Assembly (NCBI GenBank): GCA_007118095.1 | Contig: SKSF01000028.1 | Span: 1 to 47,577 of the forward strand | Reading direction: 5' to 3' | From: Dehalococcoidia bacterium | Lineage (GTDB): Bacteria > Chloroflexota > Dehalococcoidia > Tepidiformales > Tepidiformaceae | DNA: 47,577 nucleotides | Shown: one piece after another, positions 7,876 through 16,931 of the stretch | Position numbering within the stretch: position 1 is the stretch's first letter | Layout of the letters: each line of letters opens with the position of its first letter | Position numbers and translations under genes: made by a program | The notes under the pieces: model-generated | Told to the model about the DNA's origin: nothing | The model's input: the letters and a program-made list of their open reading frames with translations, nothing else | Database searches by the model: none

Positions 7876-8460
7876 ATGCTTCCACGGCTGCGCGAGAAGC
7901 TCGGGAGTTCACCGTATTTCGAGCCGGTATTTCTCGCGCTTGCCGTCGCCCTGTTTGTGTTGCAGGAACTCGCCATTTCGGGACTTTCACCCGATGGCGA
8001 GTGGGCATGGCTACGCCGAGCAGCGTTTTTTGTCCTAACGCCGCTGTTTGTCCTTGTTGTCCTGCATTTCAGGCGATTCCTTGGCGCGTGGATTATTGCG
8101 CTCGGGATTACGATGAACTTCATCCCGATGGCGGCGCATGGCGGAAATATGCCCATTGCCTACGAGGTGGTCCGGGATTCAGGCGCATTCCCGTCGATCA
8201 CCGAGGATCAGATAGGGCAGCAGCTCGAGAACTCGAAGGACGTGCTCCTCTGGGAGGAGCACGTCCGATTTGAGCCGCTCTCCGACCACATCGTGTTCAC
8301 CATTCCCGGGTACCGTACCAACATCTACAGCCCCGGCGATGTTGTGATAGCCACGGGTGTGGTCATCACAACGGTCGAAGCGGTCGCATATGCGTTCGGA
8401 TTGACGTGGAGGCAGCTTTACACGCGCCTTCGGTCTCGCGGCGACTTGCCCGCAAACTAG
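7876..8460 (+). CDS. DUF5317 family membrane protein
   Basis: The protein has 194 residues. Three hydrophobic helices lie in the first ~100 (roughly 17-35, 47-64, 70-88), followed by NFIPMAAHGGNMPIA. A polar loop of about 50 residues comes next, with a SDHIVF segment and NIYSPGDVVI, and then a last helix (about 153-172). The order helix pair, N-x-x-P-x-A-x-x-G-G-x-M-P, S-D and SPGDV is what I associate with DUF5317, a family without assigned function. The start ATG follows GGGAGG three bases upstream. It should be co-transcribed with the 29-aa ORF 26 bases before it. A role in handling or sensing the peptide is possible but unproven. Confidence 0.75.
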   Translation: MLPRLREKLGSSPYFEPVFLALAVALFVLQELAISGLSPDGEWAWLRRAAFFVLTPLFVLVVLHFRRFLGAWIIALGITMNFIPMAAHGGNMPIAYEVVRDSGAFPSITEDQIGQQLENSKDVLLWEEHVRFEPLSDHIVFTIPGYRTNIYSPGDVVIATGVVITTVEAVAYAFGLTWRQLYTRLRSRGDLPAN

Positions 8461-8529
8461 CTCCTTCCGCCTATACTGGTTCCCGATGGAACGGTATTCG
8501 CTGCGTCCCTGGCGGCTGAGGGCACCAAC

Positions 8530-9645
8530 ATGCCCTTGATGAAGGGTGGCGAAGGCCCCGCACGTTCCGACGAGCGGATCGATTTTCTCTTCGCCGTGGC
8601 ACGCGAGCCGATGCTTATTCTTGAACCTGGCGAGACGCTCTCCGATTCCCGTATCACCGACTGTAACCAGGAAGCGCTCAACCTCTTCGGCTATCGCCGG
8701 GCGAGTTTTGTCGGCCTGCCGCTCTCGCGTGTCGAAGTGCCCGGCGCCGGCGGTGAAGCCGTCCCGGCCGAAGCGACCTCCGGTGAGGCGCGCTACCGCC
8801 GTTCCGATGGACAGGTCCTTATCGTTGAGCGGACCTTCCAGCGTGTTGAGTCTGATGGCCGCGAATTGCTGCTCGTTTCCATGCATGATGTCACTGCGGC
8901 ACGGCTCCTCGAGCGTGCAGTTGTACGCGTCCAGCAGATGGATAACCTCGGCATGGTCTCGGGCACCCTGGTGCACGACTTCCGAAATCTCCTGGTGAGT
9001 GTGCTGGCCAACGCCGAACTTGCGCTCGCCGCACCTGACGATGCCGAAGCTGTGCGCGAGCGAGTTGAGGACATCGCCCGCAGTGCCCGGCGCGCGACCG
9101 AGCTTGTCGACCGTGTGTTGCCGTCGTCTACTGGCGACCAGCCGCTGGTACCGCTCGACCTGGACAGCGTCGTCGACGATGCTGTGGAGCTCATGCGCGG
9201 CTCCCTCCCGGCGAATATCACGCTGGAGCGGTCCGTCCACGAAGAGCCGCTTCCCATCGCTGGCGACGCCACCCAGCTCCGCCAGGTGGTGATGAACCTC
9301 GTCATCAACGCGTGCGAAGCGATCGGCGATGCCCCGGGGACAGTGCGGGTTGGGACGGGCATGGTGGCAGCATCGGAGGTGGACCTGACCGGGGCCTACC
9401 CACCCCTCTCGGAGCGGGCGGAACAGTGGGTGTACCTGGATGTCGCCGACTCCGGCGCCGGGGTGGACAGCGCGACGCGGGAGCGCATTTTCGAACCCCT
9501 GTTCACCACAAAGTCGGACGGCACTGGCCTGGGGCTCACCGCCGTGCAGTTTGCGGTCCGGCGTCATGGCGGCACTGTCACGCTGCACTCCGAGCCGGGC
9601 GAAGGGTCCTCCTTCCGCATTCTTTTCCCCGTGGATGAAAGCTGA
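8530..9645 (+). CDS. Soluble PAS-domain sensor histidine kinase
   Basis: The protein has 371 residues and no transmembrane segment. A PAS domain occupies about residues 18-135 (TDCNQEALNLFGYRRASFVG). The dimerisation/phosphoacceptor helix contains VHDFRNLLV with His149, an HDFNN-type H-box. The ATP-binding domain shows NLVINACEA (N-box, near residue 260), DSGAGVD and TGLGL, and ends with the usual GSSFRILFP strand. All kinase motifs look intact. No response regulator gene lies beside it, so it is an orphan kinase here. It stands 69 bases after the DUF5317 gene and 109 bases before glgE. TATACT at 8472-8477 could be its -10, but no -35 at a good distance was found. The PAS ligand is unknown. 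Confidence 0.9.
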   Translation: MPLMKGGEGPARSDERIDFLFAVAREPMLILEPGETLSDSRITDCNQEALNLFGYRRASFVGLPLSRVEVPGAGGEAVPAEATSGEARYRRSDGQVLIVERTFQRVESDGRELLLVSMHDVTAARLLERAVVRVQQMDNLGMVSGTLVHDFRNLLVSVLANAELALAAPDDAEAVRERVEDIARSARRATELVDRVLPSSTGDQPLVPLDLDSVVDDAVELMRGSLPANITLERSVHEEPLPIAGDATQLRQVVMNLVINACEAIGDAPGTVRVGTGMVAASEVDLTGAYPPLSERAEQWVYLDVADSGAGVDSATRERIFEPLFTTKSDGTGLGLTAVQFAVRRHGGTVTLHSEPGEGSSFRILFPVDES

Positions 9646-9754
9646 TAGGTTCGACCGGCGTTGGCGCAGAGGCGCCGGGGCTGTCGTACAGTGAAATAGC
9701 GCAGTTCCCGTGTGTCCGGGTGATGCAGTTTTGTAGAAACCGAGGTGTGCTCGC

Positions 9755-11719
9755 GTGACAGAAACGCCAGCCCTTGCCTCCGCTCCGCACATCATCGTTG
9801 TCGACATCCAGCCAACCATCGAGTGTGGAGAACACCCGGTGAAGCGCATCGTCGGCGATGTGTTCACCGTGCGCGCGGTTGTGCTGAAGGGCGGTTACGA
9901 AGCGCTCGGGGCGGAACTCCGGGTACAGCGCCCTGGCAGCGATTCATGGGACGCCGTGCCCATGCGCTACGTCTACGAGGACGACCAGTGGGTTGCCGAT
10001 GTCACGCTCGACACAATCGGGGCCTGGCGCTACACGGTGGCCGCGTGGACGAATACTTTCAGCACCTGGCGAACCGAGATCGAGCGAAAGCACGCGGCCG
10101 GCGTCGACCTCTCGTCTGAGATGCTCGAAGGGGCGAACCTGCTGCGATATTACGCGCGGCACGCACAACCGGGCGCGCGCGACAGCATCATGGCGTATGC
10201 GGAGGCCATCGGCACAGCATCGCGTGACCGTGCAGTCGCATTCGCGCTCGAAGCGCGCCTGCAGCAGCTTGTTACGCAGGCCGACCCGCGTGAAGACCTG
10301 GTTGTCCACGAGCCTCCATACGAGGTGTGGGTGGACCGCGAGCGTGCACGCTTCGGCGCCTGGTACGAGCTCTTTCCCCGTTCGCAATCGCCGGTACCCG
10401 GTGAGCACGGCACGCTCCGCGATGTCGAAGGTGTGCTGCCGCGGCTGCGCGACCTCGGATTCGATGTCATCTATCTCCCGCCCATTCACCCGATCGGCCG
10501 GACGAACCGCAAGGGAAAGAACAACAGTCTCGCGCCGGCGCCTGATGACGTTGGCAGCCCCTGGGCCATCGGCAACGAAGACGGCGGCCACGATGCCATC
10601 GAACCAAAGCTGGGCACCATCGAGGACTTCGACCACCTGGTGGCGACTGCACGAGAATACGGCATCGAGATCGCGCTCGACTTCGCTATCCAGTGTTCGC
10701 CAGACCACCCGTATGTCCGTGAGCATCCTGAATGGTTCCGGCGCCGCCCCGACGGCACGATCAAGTATGCGGAGAACCCGCCCAAGAAGTACGAGGACAT
10801 CGTCGCGGTGGACCTCTGGTGCGAGGACTATCCCGCGCTCTGGCAGGAATTGAAGCGTGTGGTGCTGCACTGGGTGGAGCACGGCGTGCGCATCTTCCGG
10901 GTCGACAATCCGCACACGAAGCCGCTTGCCTTCTGGATGTGGCTGATAGAGGAAGTGCGCCGGGACTACCCGGACGTCTTCTTCCTCGCCGAAGCATTCA
11001 CGCGCCCAAACCTGCTCCACGAGCTTGCGCGGATCGGGTTCAGCCAGTCGTATACCTACTTCACCTGGCGCAACACCCGCATCGAGCTCGAAGACTACCT
11101 GGAAGAGCTGGCATCCCCGCCCGGTGTTGAATACGTGCGCCCGAACTTCTTTGCGAACACACCGGACATCCTCCACGAGTACCTGCAGGACGGCGGCCGG
11201 CCCGCGTTCAAGATCCGGCACGCTCTCGCCGCGACCCTGTCGCCAACGTACGGCATCTACAGCGGCTTCGAACTCTGCGAGAACGTGCCGGTGCGCATGG
11301 GCAGCGAGGAATACCTCGATTCGGAGAAGTATCAGATCCGCCAGCGCGACTGGGATGCGCCCGGGAACATCAACGACTTCATCGCCGCGGTGAACCGCGC
11401 CCGCAAGGAAAATGAAGCGCTCCACTTTCTTGCTAACCTGAGGTTCCACAGGCCGGATAACCCTGCCATCATCGCGTATAGCAAGAGCACGGACGATGGC
11501 GGCAACCGTGTGCTCGTGGTTGTAAACCTCGACCCGGCCTCCCCCCAGGAAGCAACGGTGCTTCTCGATGGAGACGCGCTCGGGTTGGGCGAAGGCTCAA
11601 CCTATGTAGTGCACGACCTGCTCACAGGTGACCGCTATACGTGGAACGGGCTTGCGAACTATGTCTGGCTAGACCCCGCAACCGAGCCGGTCCACCTCTT
11701 CCGCATTGAGGCGCCGTAG
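9755..11719 (+). CDS. glgE: Alpha-1,4-glucan:maltose-1-phosphate maltosyltransferase
   Basis: GlgE (EC 2.4.99.16) transfers maltosyl units from maltose-1-phosphate to the non-reducing end of alpha-1,4-glucan in the cytoplasm. The 654-residue length is normal. The N-terminal beta-sandwich domain (about 8-105) is followed by the GH13_3 barrel. The nucleophile is Asp384 in FRVDNPHTKP, a GlgE hallmark, and the acid/base is Glu413 in FLAEAF. Both sit 10 residues before the positions I recall for the Streptomyces enzyme (394 and 423). NTPDIL supplies the third carboxylate region. The start is GTG, after CCGAGGTG. It is the first gene of the glucan operon, and the treS ATG follows its TAG with no gap. 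Confidence 0.95.
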   Translation: MTETPALASAPHIIVVDIQPTIECGEHPVKRIVGDVFTVRAVVLKGGYEALGAELRVQRPGSDSWDAVPMRYVYEDDQWVADVTLDTIGAWRYTVAAWTNTFSTWRTEIERKHAAGVDLSSEMLEGANLLRYYARHAQPGARDSIMAYAEAIGTASRDRAVAFALEARLQQLVTQADPREDLVVHEPPYEVWVDRERARFGAWYELFPRSQSPVPGEHGTLRDVEGVLPRLRDLGFDVIYLPPIHPIGRTNRKGKNNSLAPAPDDVGSPWAIGNEDGGHDAIEPKLGTIEDFDHLVATAREYGIEIALDFAIQCSPDHPYVREHPEWFRRRPDGTIKYAENPPKKYEDIVAVDLWCEDYPALWQELKRVVLHWVEHGVRIFRVDNPHTKPLAFWMWLIEEVRRDYPDVFFLAEAFTRPNLLHELARIGFSQSYTYFTWRNTRIELEDYLEELASPPGVEYVRPNFFANTPDILHEYLQDGGRPAFKIRHALAATLSPTYGIYSGFELCENVPVRMGSEEYLDSEKYQIRQRDWDAPGNINDFIAAVNRARKENEALHFLANLRFHRPDNPAIIAYSKSTDDGGNRVLVVVNLDPASPQEATVLLDGDALGLGEGSTYVVHDLLTGDRYTWNGLANYVWLDPATEPVHLFRIEAP

Positions 11720-13360
11720 ATGCTGACGAATGACCCCTTCTGGTACAAAGATGCGATCATCTACCAGGTTAGTATCCGTTCGTTTTTTGATTCGAATGGT
11801 GATGGGAATGGTGACATCCCGGGGCTCACGCAAAAGCTCGACTACATTAGCTGGCTCGGCGCCAATACCATCTGGCTGCTCCCGTTCTACCAGTCGCCGC
11901 TCAAGGACGGCGGCTACGACATCTCGGACTTCCGCCAGGTGCATCCCGACTTTGGGACCATCGACGACTTTCAGATCTTCCTCGATGAGGCGCACAAGCG
12001 CGGGATCCGCGTTATCACCGAACTCATCCTGAACCACACGTCCGACCAGCACTTCTGGTTCCAGGAAGCGCGCAAGGACCGCAACTCGCCCTATCGTGAC
12101 TACTACGTCTGGAGCGATACCGACGCCCGCTATTCGGATGCGCGGATCATCTTCACGGACACCGAGCGGTCGAACTGGACATGGGACCATGATGCCGGGC
12201 AGTATTTCTGGCACCGCTTCTTTAGCCACCAGCCCGACCTGAACTACGACAACCCGTGCGTCCAGCAGGAGATGAAGGATATCCTCGCCTTCTGGTTCGA
12301 CATGGGCGTCGATGGGATGCGCCTCGATGCGGTGCCCTACCTGTACGAGCGCGAAGGCACCAACTGCGAAAACCTCCCCGAGACGCACGCCTTCTTGAAG
12401 GAGCTGCGCAGCTTCCTGGACGAGAACTGGGAAAACCGGCTGTTTCTCGCCGAGGCGAACCAGTGGCCCGACGACGTCCGCCCCTACTTTGGCGACGGGG
12501 ACGAATGCCACATGGCCTACCACTTCCCTGTCATGCCGCGCCTGTACATTGCCCTCCGCAAGGAGCAGCGGCGCCCCATTGTCGACATCCTTTGCCAGAC
12601 CCCGGACATCCCGCCCTCGTGCCAGTGGTGCATGTTCTTGCGGAACCACGACGAACTGACGCTGGAGATGGTGTCCGATGACGAGCGCGACTACCTCTAC
12701 AACGAATATGCGCGCGATCCACGGATGCGCATCAACATCGGGATACGCCGCCGGCTCGCTCCGTTGCTCGACAACAGCCGGCGCCGTATCGAGCTGATGA
12801 ACGCGCTCCTCTTCTCGTTGCCCGGCACGCCGATCATTTACTACGGAGACGAGATCGGCATGGGCGACAACATCTACCTCGGCGACCGTGACGCAGTCCG
12901 GACTCCCATGCAGTGGAGTGGCGACCGAAACGCGGGCTTCTCGCGCTGCGATCCGCAGGCTCTCTGCCAGCCTATTGTGCGGGACCCCATCTACCCCTAC
13001 GAAGCCGTGAACGTGGAGACGCAGGAACGGTTGCCCACGTCTCTGCTGTGGTGGATGAAGCGAGCCATGGCCGTCCGGAACGAGTACCCGGTGTTTGGCC
13101 GCGGTTCGATCCGGTTCCTCCACCCGGAGAACGAGTCCATCCTCGCCTTTCTCCGCGAAGACGCCGACAGCCGCATCCTGGTCATCGCGAACATGTCGCG
13201 ATTCGCCCAGGCGACCACGGTGGATCTCTCCGAGTTTGCCGGGCTCTACCCGGTCGACCTCTTCGGCCGCGTCGCCTTCCCTGAGATTACGGAGTACCCA
13301 TACCAGTTCACGTTTGGGCCGCACAACTTCTTCTGGTTTGAACTCAGGTCTGTCGATTAG
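11720..13360 (+). CDS. treS: Trehalose synthase (maltose alpha-D-glucosyltransferase)
   Basis: TreS (EC 5.4.99.16) interconverts trehalose and maltose. The protein has 546 residues, a single GH13_16 catalytic unit without the fused maltokinase found in many bacteria. The N-terminus FWYKDAIIYQVSIRSFFDSN is strongly diagnostic. The catalytic triad can be placed: Asp203 in GMRLDAVPYL, Glu245 in FLAEANQW and Asp311 in RNHDEL. A mobile-lid region is visible around RYSDARIIFTDTERSNW. The start codon abuts the glgE stop, so translation is probably coupled. In this operon it supplies maltose to the maltokinase encoded next; the equilibrium also allows glucan-derived maltose to return to trehalose. 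Confidence 0.95.
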   Translation: MLTNDPFWYKDAIIYQVSIRSFFDSNGDGNGDIPGLTQKLDYISWLGANTIWLLPFYQSPLKDGGYDISDFRQVHPDFGTIDDFQIFLDEAHKRGIRVITELILNHTSDQHFWFQEARKDRNSPYRDYYVWSDTDARYSDARIIFTDTERSNWTWDHDAGQYFWHRFFSHQPDLNYDNPCVQQEMKDILAFWFDMGVDGMRLDAVPYLYEREGTNCENLPETHAFLKELRSFLDENWENRLFLAEANQWPDDVRPYFGDGDECHMAYHFPVMPRLYIALRKEQRRPIVDILCQTPDIPPSCQWCMFLRNHDELTLEMVSDDERDYLYNEYARDPRMRINIGIRRRLAPLLDNSRRRIELMNALLFSLPGTPIIYYGDEIGMGDNIYLGDRDAVRTPMQWSGDRNAGFSRCDPQALCQPIVRDPIYPYEAVNVETQERLPTSLLWWMKRAMAVRNEYPVFGRGSIRFLHPENESILAFLREDADSRILVIANMSRFAQATTVDLSEFAGLYPVDLFGRVAFPEITEYPYQFTFGPHNFFWFELRSVD

Positions 13361-13362
13361 CC

Positions 13363-14784
13363 ATGGCCACGATCGCTCTCGACACCGGAGGCGCCAGCCT
13401 TTTTGACGCGCTGCACGACCAGCACATCCGCGACGCGCTCGAGCAAAAGCTCCCCGGCTTCCTGCAGGAGCAGCGCTGGTTCGCCGGTCGTGCGCACGGC
13501 GTAAACTCCGTGCGGATCGAACACATGGTCCCGTTGTCCGACGACGGGTCCCTCGTGTCCACAATCGTCGATGTGAACGATGGCGCCGGGGCGATGACCC
13601 GCTACCAGGTGCTGCTGGAACAACAGCCTGGCAGCGTGGTTGGTGACCCCCTCGCCGGTCGAAACGCGACGGCGCTCCGCGACCTCCTGCAGCGAGGCGG
13701 CCGCCGCGAGGCTGAAGGCGTGCGCTTTGTCGCAGCAGGTCCCGGGGGCGATGACCAGTGCGCCGGCAACCCCCGGCCCCTGGGCGCCGAGCAGAGCAAT
13801 TCCTCGGTGGTCTTTGGTGACCAGTGCATCATGAAGGTGTTTCGCATCATCCAGGACGGCTGGAACCCCGATGTCCAGCTCACTGCCTGGCTGTCCGGCC
13901 CTGGCGGTTTTCCAAATGTCCCGCGGGTGATCGGGACCGCGCGGCTCCAGGCGCCCGGGCTCGATGCGGACGCCGCTGTCTTGCAGGAGTTCGTTCCGAA
14001 TGAGGGCGACGGGTGGAGCTGGATCCTGGAGCGTGCCCGGACGGCGTGTGCCAACGCTATGGACGGCACATCGATGCGCGCCTACCTCGCTGAGGAACAG
14101 GAGACGCTGTCCCGGGCCGCGGAACTTGGCCATATCACAGCGCAGTTGCATGCGACGCTTTCGCGCGCTGACGAGCCCGGGATGACGCCCGCCGCGGCCA
14201 CCGTCTCCGACTGGGAGGCATGGCAGGAAGAGCTGCAGTCGAATGCGCGGGACACGGCTGCCATGCTGCAGCCAACGAACCCGGAGCTGGCGGAGCGCGT
14301 CTCAACGTTGTCGCGCGAGGCCTCCACACCAGCGCCCGTGGACCTGGGGATGAAGACCCGGGTTCATGGCGACTTCCACCTGGGCCAGGTGCTGCGGACG
14401 GAGCGGGGCTGGATCATCATCGATTTCGAAGGCGAGCCAGCGCGGCCCCTCGCGGAACGGGTGGCTCTCCAGCACCCGCTCGCCGATGTCGCTGGCATGT
14501 TGCGCTCCTGGGATTACGCCGCGCGGACGGCTGGCCAGGGAAGCGAGGCCGCGGCGGCGTGGGGCGAGGCCGTCTCGGATGCCTATCTCGCGGCGTACTG
14601 GGAGACCGCCGATACCGCCGAACGGCCCTTCCTGCCTGCGGGCGACGAAGCCCGGGCGACGGTTCTCCGGCTCTTCACACTCCGAAAGGCACTGTATGAA
14701 GTCCGTTACGAACTTGGCTCACGGCCGGACTGGGTCTGGGTACCGGTGGGTGCCGTTGCGGCTATGCTGGATGACACGAGATGA
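13363..14784 (+). CDS. mak: Maltokinase (Pep2-type)
   Basis: Mak/Pep2 (EC 2.7.1.175) phosphorylates maltose with ATP to alpha-maltose-1-phosphate, the substrate of GlgE. The protein has 473 residues. The N-terminal cap contains LPGFLQEQRWFAGRA, the signature of this group. The kinase core has VHGDFHLGQVL with catalytic Asp337, and IIDFEGEP with metal-binding Asp354, in a choline-kinase-like fold. The C-terminal GMLRSWDYA stretch is also typical. The ATG lies two bases after the treS stop. Encoded separately from TreS, it could form the TreS-Pep2 complex known in mycobacteria; this is inference. Its stop overlaps the glgX start in an ATGA. Confidence 0.93.
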   Translation: MATIALDTGGASLFDALHDQHIRDALEQKLPGFLQEQRWFAGRAHGVNSVRIEHMVPLSDDGSLVSTIVDVNDGAGAMTRYQVLLEQQPGSVVGDPLAGRNATALRDLLQRGGRREAEGVRFVAAGPGGDDQCAGNPRPLGAEQSNSSVVFGDQCIMKVFRIIQDGWNPDVQLTAWLSGPGGFPNVPRVIGTARLQAPGLDADAAVLQEFVPNEGDGWSWILERARTACANAMDGTSMRAYLAEEQETLSRAAELGHITAQLHATLSRADEPGMTPAAATVSDWEAWQEELQSNARDTAAMLQPTNPELAERVSTLSREASTPAPVDLGMKTRVHGDFHLGQVLRTERGWIIIDFEGEPARPLAERVALQHPLADVAGMLRSWDYAARTAGQGSEAAAAWGEAVSDAYLAAYWETADTAERPFLPAGDEARATVLRLFTLRKALYEVRYELGSRPDWVWVPVGAVAAMLDDTR

Positions 14785-16931
14785 AAGATTGGGTCGCCTA
14801 TCCCGGTTCTCCTTACCCTCTCGGCGCCACCTGGGACGGTAGCGGCGTCAACTTCGCGCTGTTCGGCGAACACGCGGAGCGCGTGGAGCTTTGCCTCTTT
14901 GACCAGGCTTATGGTGTGCCCGAAGCCGCGCGGATCACGATGCAGGAACAGACCGACCACGTGTGGCACGTCTACCTTCCGGAAGCGCGCCCGGGCCTCA
15001 TGTATGGCTTCCGGGTGTACGGGCCCTATGACCCTGCCCAGGGTCAGCGCTTCAACCCCTACAAGCTGCTGATTGACCCCTACGCCAAGGCAATTACCGG
15101 CCCGGTCGAATGGTCGGACGCGATGTTTGGCTACGAGGTCAACGGTAGCGAAGACGCCGACCTCGTGATGAACACCGAAGACGACGCCGCCGGGATGCCC
15201 AAATCCGTTGTCGTTGAACCCGGCTTCTCCTGGGGCGACGACATGCCGCTCCGCATCCCCTGGTACGACACGGTCATCTACGAAGCCCACGTGCGTGGCC
15301 TGACCATCCTGAATACCGAACTGCCCGAGAGCATTCGCGGTACCTATGCGGGCCTGGCCGACCGCCGGATGGTCTCCTATTTCCAGGACCTGGGCGTCAC
15401 CGCCGTCGAGCTCATGCCGGTGCACCACTTCGTGCACGACAGGCACCTGGTTGAGATGGGCTTGAAGAATTACTGGGGCTACAACTCCATCGGCTTCTTC
15501 GCGCCTGACATGCGTTACGCCGCGTCGCTCTCACCGGGGGACGCGGTTAACGAATTCAAGACCATGGTCCGGACCCTGCACCAGGCGGGCATCGAGGTCA
15601 TCCTCGACGTCGTTTACAACCATACGGCCGAAGGCAACCACATGGGGCCGACGCTGTCCTTCCGCGGCATCGACAACACGGCATATTATCGGACCCTTGC
15701 CGATGACCCCCGGTATTACATGGACTACACAGGCACGGGGAACACCCTCAACATGCGGCATCCCCGGCCGATCCAGATGATCATGGACAGTCTGCGCTAC
15801 TGGATCACCGAGATGCACGTCGACGGCTTCCGGTTCGACCTCGCCTCGGCCCTGGCGCGCGAACTTCACGCAGTCGACCGCCTGTCGGCTTTCTTCGACA
15901 TTATTCACCAGGACCCGGTCATTTCCCAGGTGAAGCTCATCGCTGAGCCGTGGGACGTTGGCGAAGGCGGGTACCAGGTTGGCAACTTCCCGGTGCTCTG
16001 GACCGAATGGAATGGGAAGTACCGCGACTCGGTGCGGCGCTTCTGGCGCGGCGATTCAAACCAGGTGGCCGAACTTGCCTACCGGCTCACCGGCAGCAGC
16101 GACCTGTATGCCGACAACGGGCGGCAGCCGTACGCCTCGATTAACTTCATTACCGCGCACGACGGTTTCACGATGCGGGACCTTGTGAGCTACAACGAAA
16201 AGCACAACGAAGCCAACGGCGAAGGCAACCGCGACGGCCACGACGACAATATTTCGTACAACTATGGTGTCGAAGGCGACACCGACGACCCGGAGATCCA
16301 GGAAATCCGCGCGCGGCAGATCCGCAATTTCCTGACGACGCTGTTCATCTCCCAGGGCGTGCCGATGCTGCTCCATGGCGACGAGTCCGGCAGAACGCAG
16401 TACGGCAACAACAACGCCTACTGCCAGGACAATGAGGTCTCGTGGAAAGAATGGGACCTGGACGGCATACAGGAAGACATCCTCGCATGGGCGAAGCGCG
16501 TTATCCGCTTCCGCAAGGAACATGCCGTCCTCGGCCGGCGGCGCTTCTTCCAGGGCCGCAAGATCCGCGGCAGCGAGGTGAAGGACATCGCCTGGCTCAA
16601 CCATGATGGCTCCGAAATTTCCCACGACGAGTGGCAACAGACCGAGCGGCGAACGCTCGGCATGTGGTTGGCCGGCGAGGCGGCCGACGTCGTGGATGAG
16701 CAGGGAAAGCACATCATCGGTGATACGCTGGTGATCCTGTTGAATTCGAGCGATGAGGTGGTGCCCTTCCGGCTTCCGCGTACACCTGGCGGGCGGCGCT
16801 GGACCCTGGCGCTCGATACCTATCACCCGCACCTTGCCGAGGGGCGCAACCGGTTCCGGAGCACTGGCACCTACCAGCTCCAGCCACGCTCGATCGCAAT
16901 CCTGAAACACCCGGCGGGGAACCACCAGTGA
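14781..16931 (+). CDS. glgX: Glycogen debranching enzyme GlgX
   Basis: GlgX is a GH13_11 isoamylase-type enzyme (EC 3.2.1.196) that hydrolyses alpha-1,6 branches, preferring short limit-dextrin branches. The 716 residues begin with a CBM48 domain (YPLGATWDGSGVNFALF). The barrel carries Asp353 (GFRFDLASAL, nucleophile), Glu389 (LIAEPWDVG, acid/base) and Asp461 (TAHDGF). The conserved insert NEKHNEANGEGNRDGHDDN is also diagnostic. The C-terminal beta domain ends in LQPRSIAILK. ATGA overlap with mak upstream and GTGA overlap with glgB downstream indicate translational coupling. In the operon it opens the stored glucan so that MalQ and other enzymes can recycle short maltodextrins. Confidence 0.95.
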   Translation: MKDWVAYPGSPYPLGATWDGSGVNFALFGEHAERVELCLFDQAYGVPEAARITMQEQTDHVWHVYLPEARPGLMYGFRVYGPYDPAQGQRFNPYKLLIDPYAKAITGPVEWSDAMFGYEVNGSEDADLVMNTEDDAAGMPKSVVVEPGFSWGDDMPLRIPWYDTVIYEAHVRGLTILNTELPESIRGTYAGLADRRMVSYFQDLGVTAVELMPVHHFVHDRHLVEMGLKNYWGYNSIGFFAPDMRYAASLSPGDAVNEFKTMVRTLHQAGIEVILDVVYNHTAEGNHMGPTLSFRGIDNTAYYRTLADDPRYYMDYTGTGNTLNMRHPRPIQMIMDSLRYWITEMHVDGFRFDLASALARELHAVDRLSAFFDIIHQDPVISQVKLIAEPWDVGEGGYQVGNFPVLWTEWNGKYRDSVRRFWRGDSNQVAELAYRLTGSSDLYADNGRQPYASINFITAHDGFTMRDLVSYNEKHNEANGEGNRDGHDDNISYNYGVEGDTDDPEIQEIRARQIRNFLTTLFISQGVPMLLHGDESGRTQYGNNNAYCQDNEVSWKEWDLDGIQEDILAWAKRVIRFRKEHAVLGRRRFFQGRKIRGSEVKDIAWLNHDGSEISHDEWQQTERRTLGMWLAGEAADVVDEQGKHIIGDTLVILLNSSDEVVPFRLPRTPGGRRWTLALDTYHPHLAEGRNRFRSTGTYQLQPRSIAILKHPAGNHQ

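Noticed and set aside
9661-9676. GGCGC-AGAG-GCGCC hairpin before glgE
   Set aside because: Only five base pairs and no T-run; expected by chance in GC-rich DNA.
8179-9867. Minus-strand open frame of about 560 codons over the kinase gene
   Set aside because: Antisense to an intact PAS histidine kinase; no motif.
11669-13564. Minus-strand open frame of about 630 codons over treS
   Set aside because: Antisense to treS with its complete catalytic triad; the predicted product has no recognisable domain.
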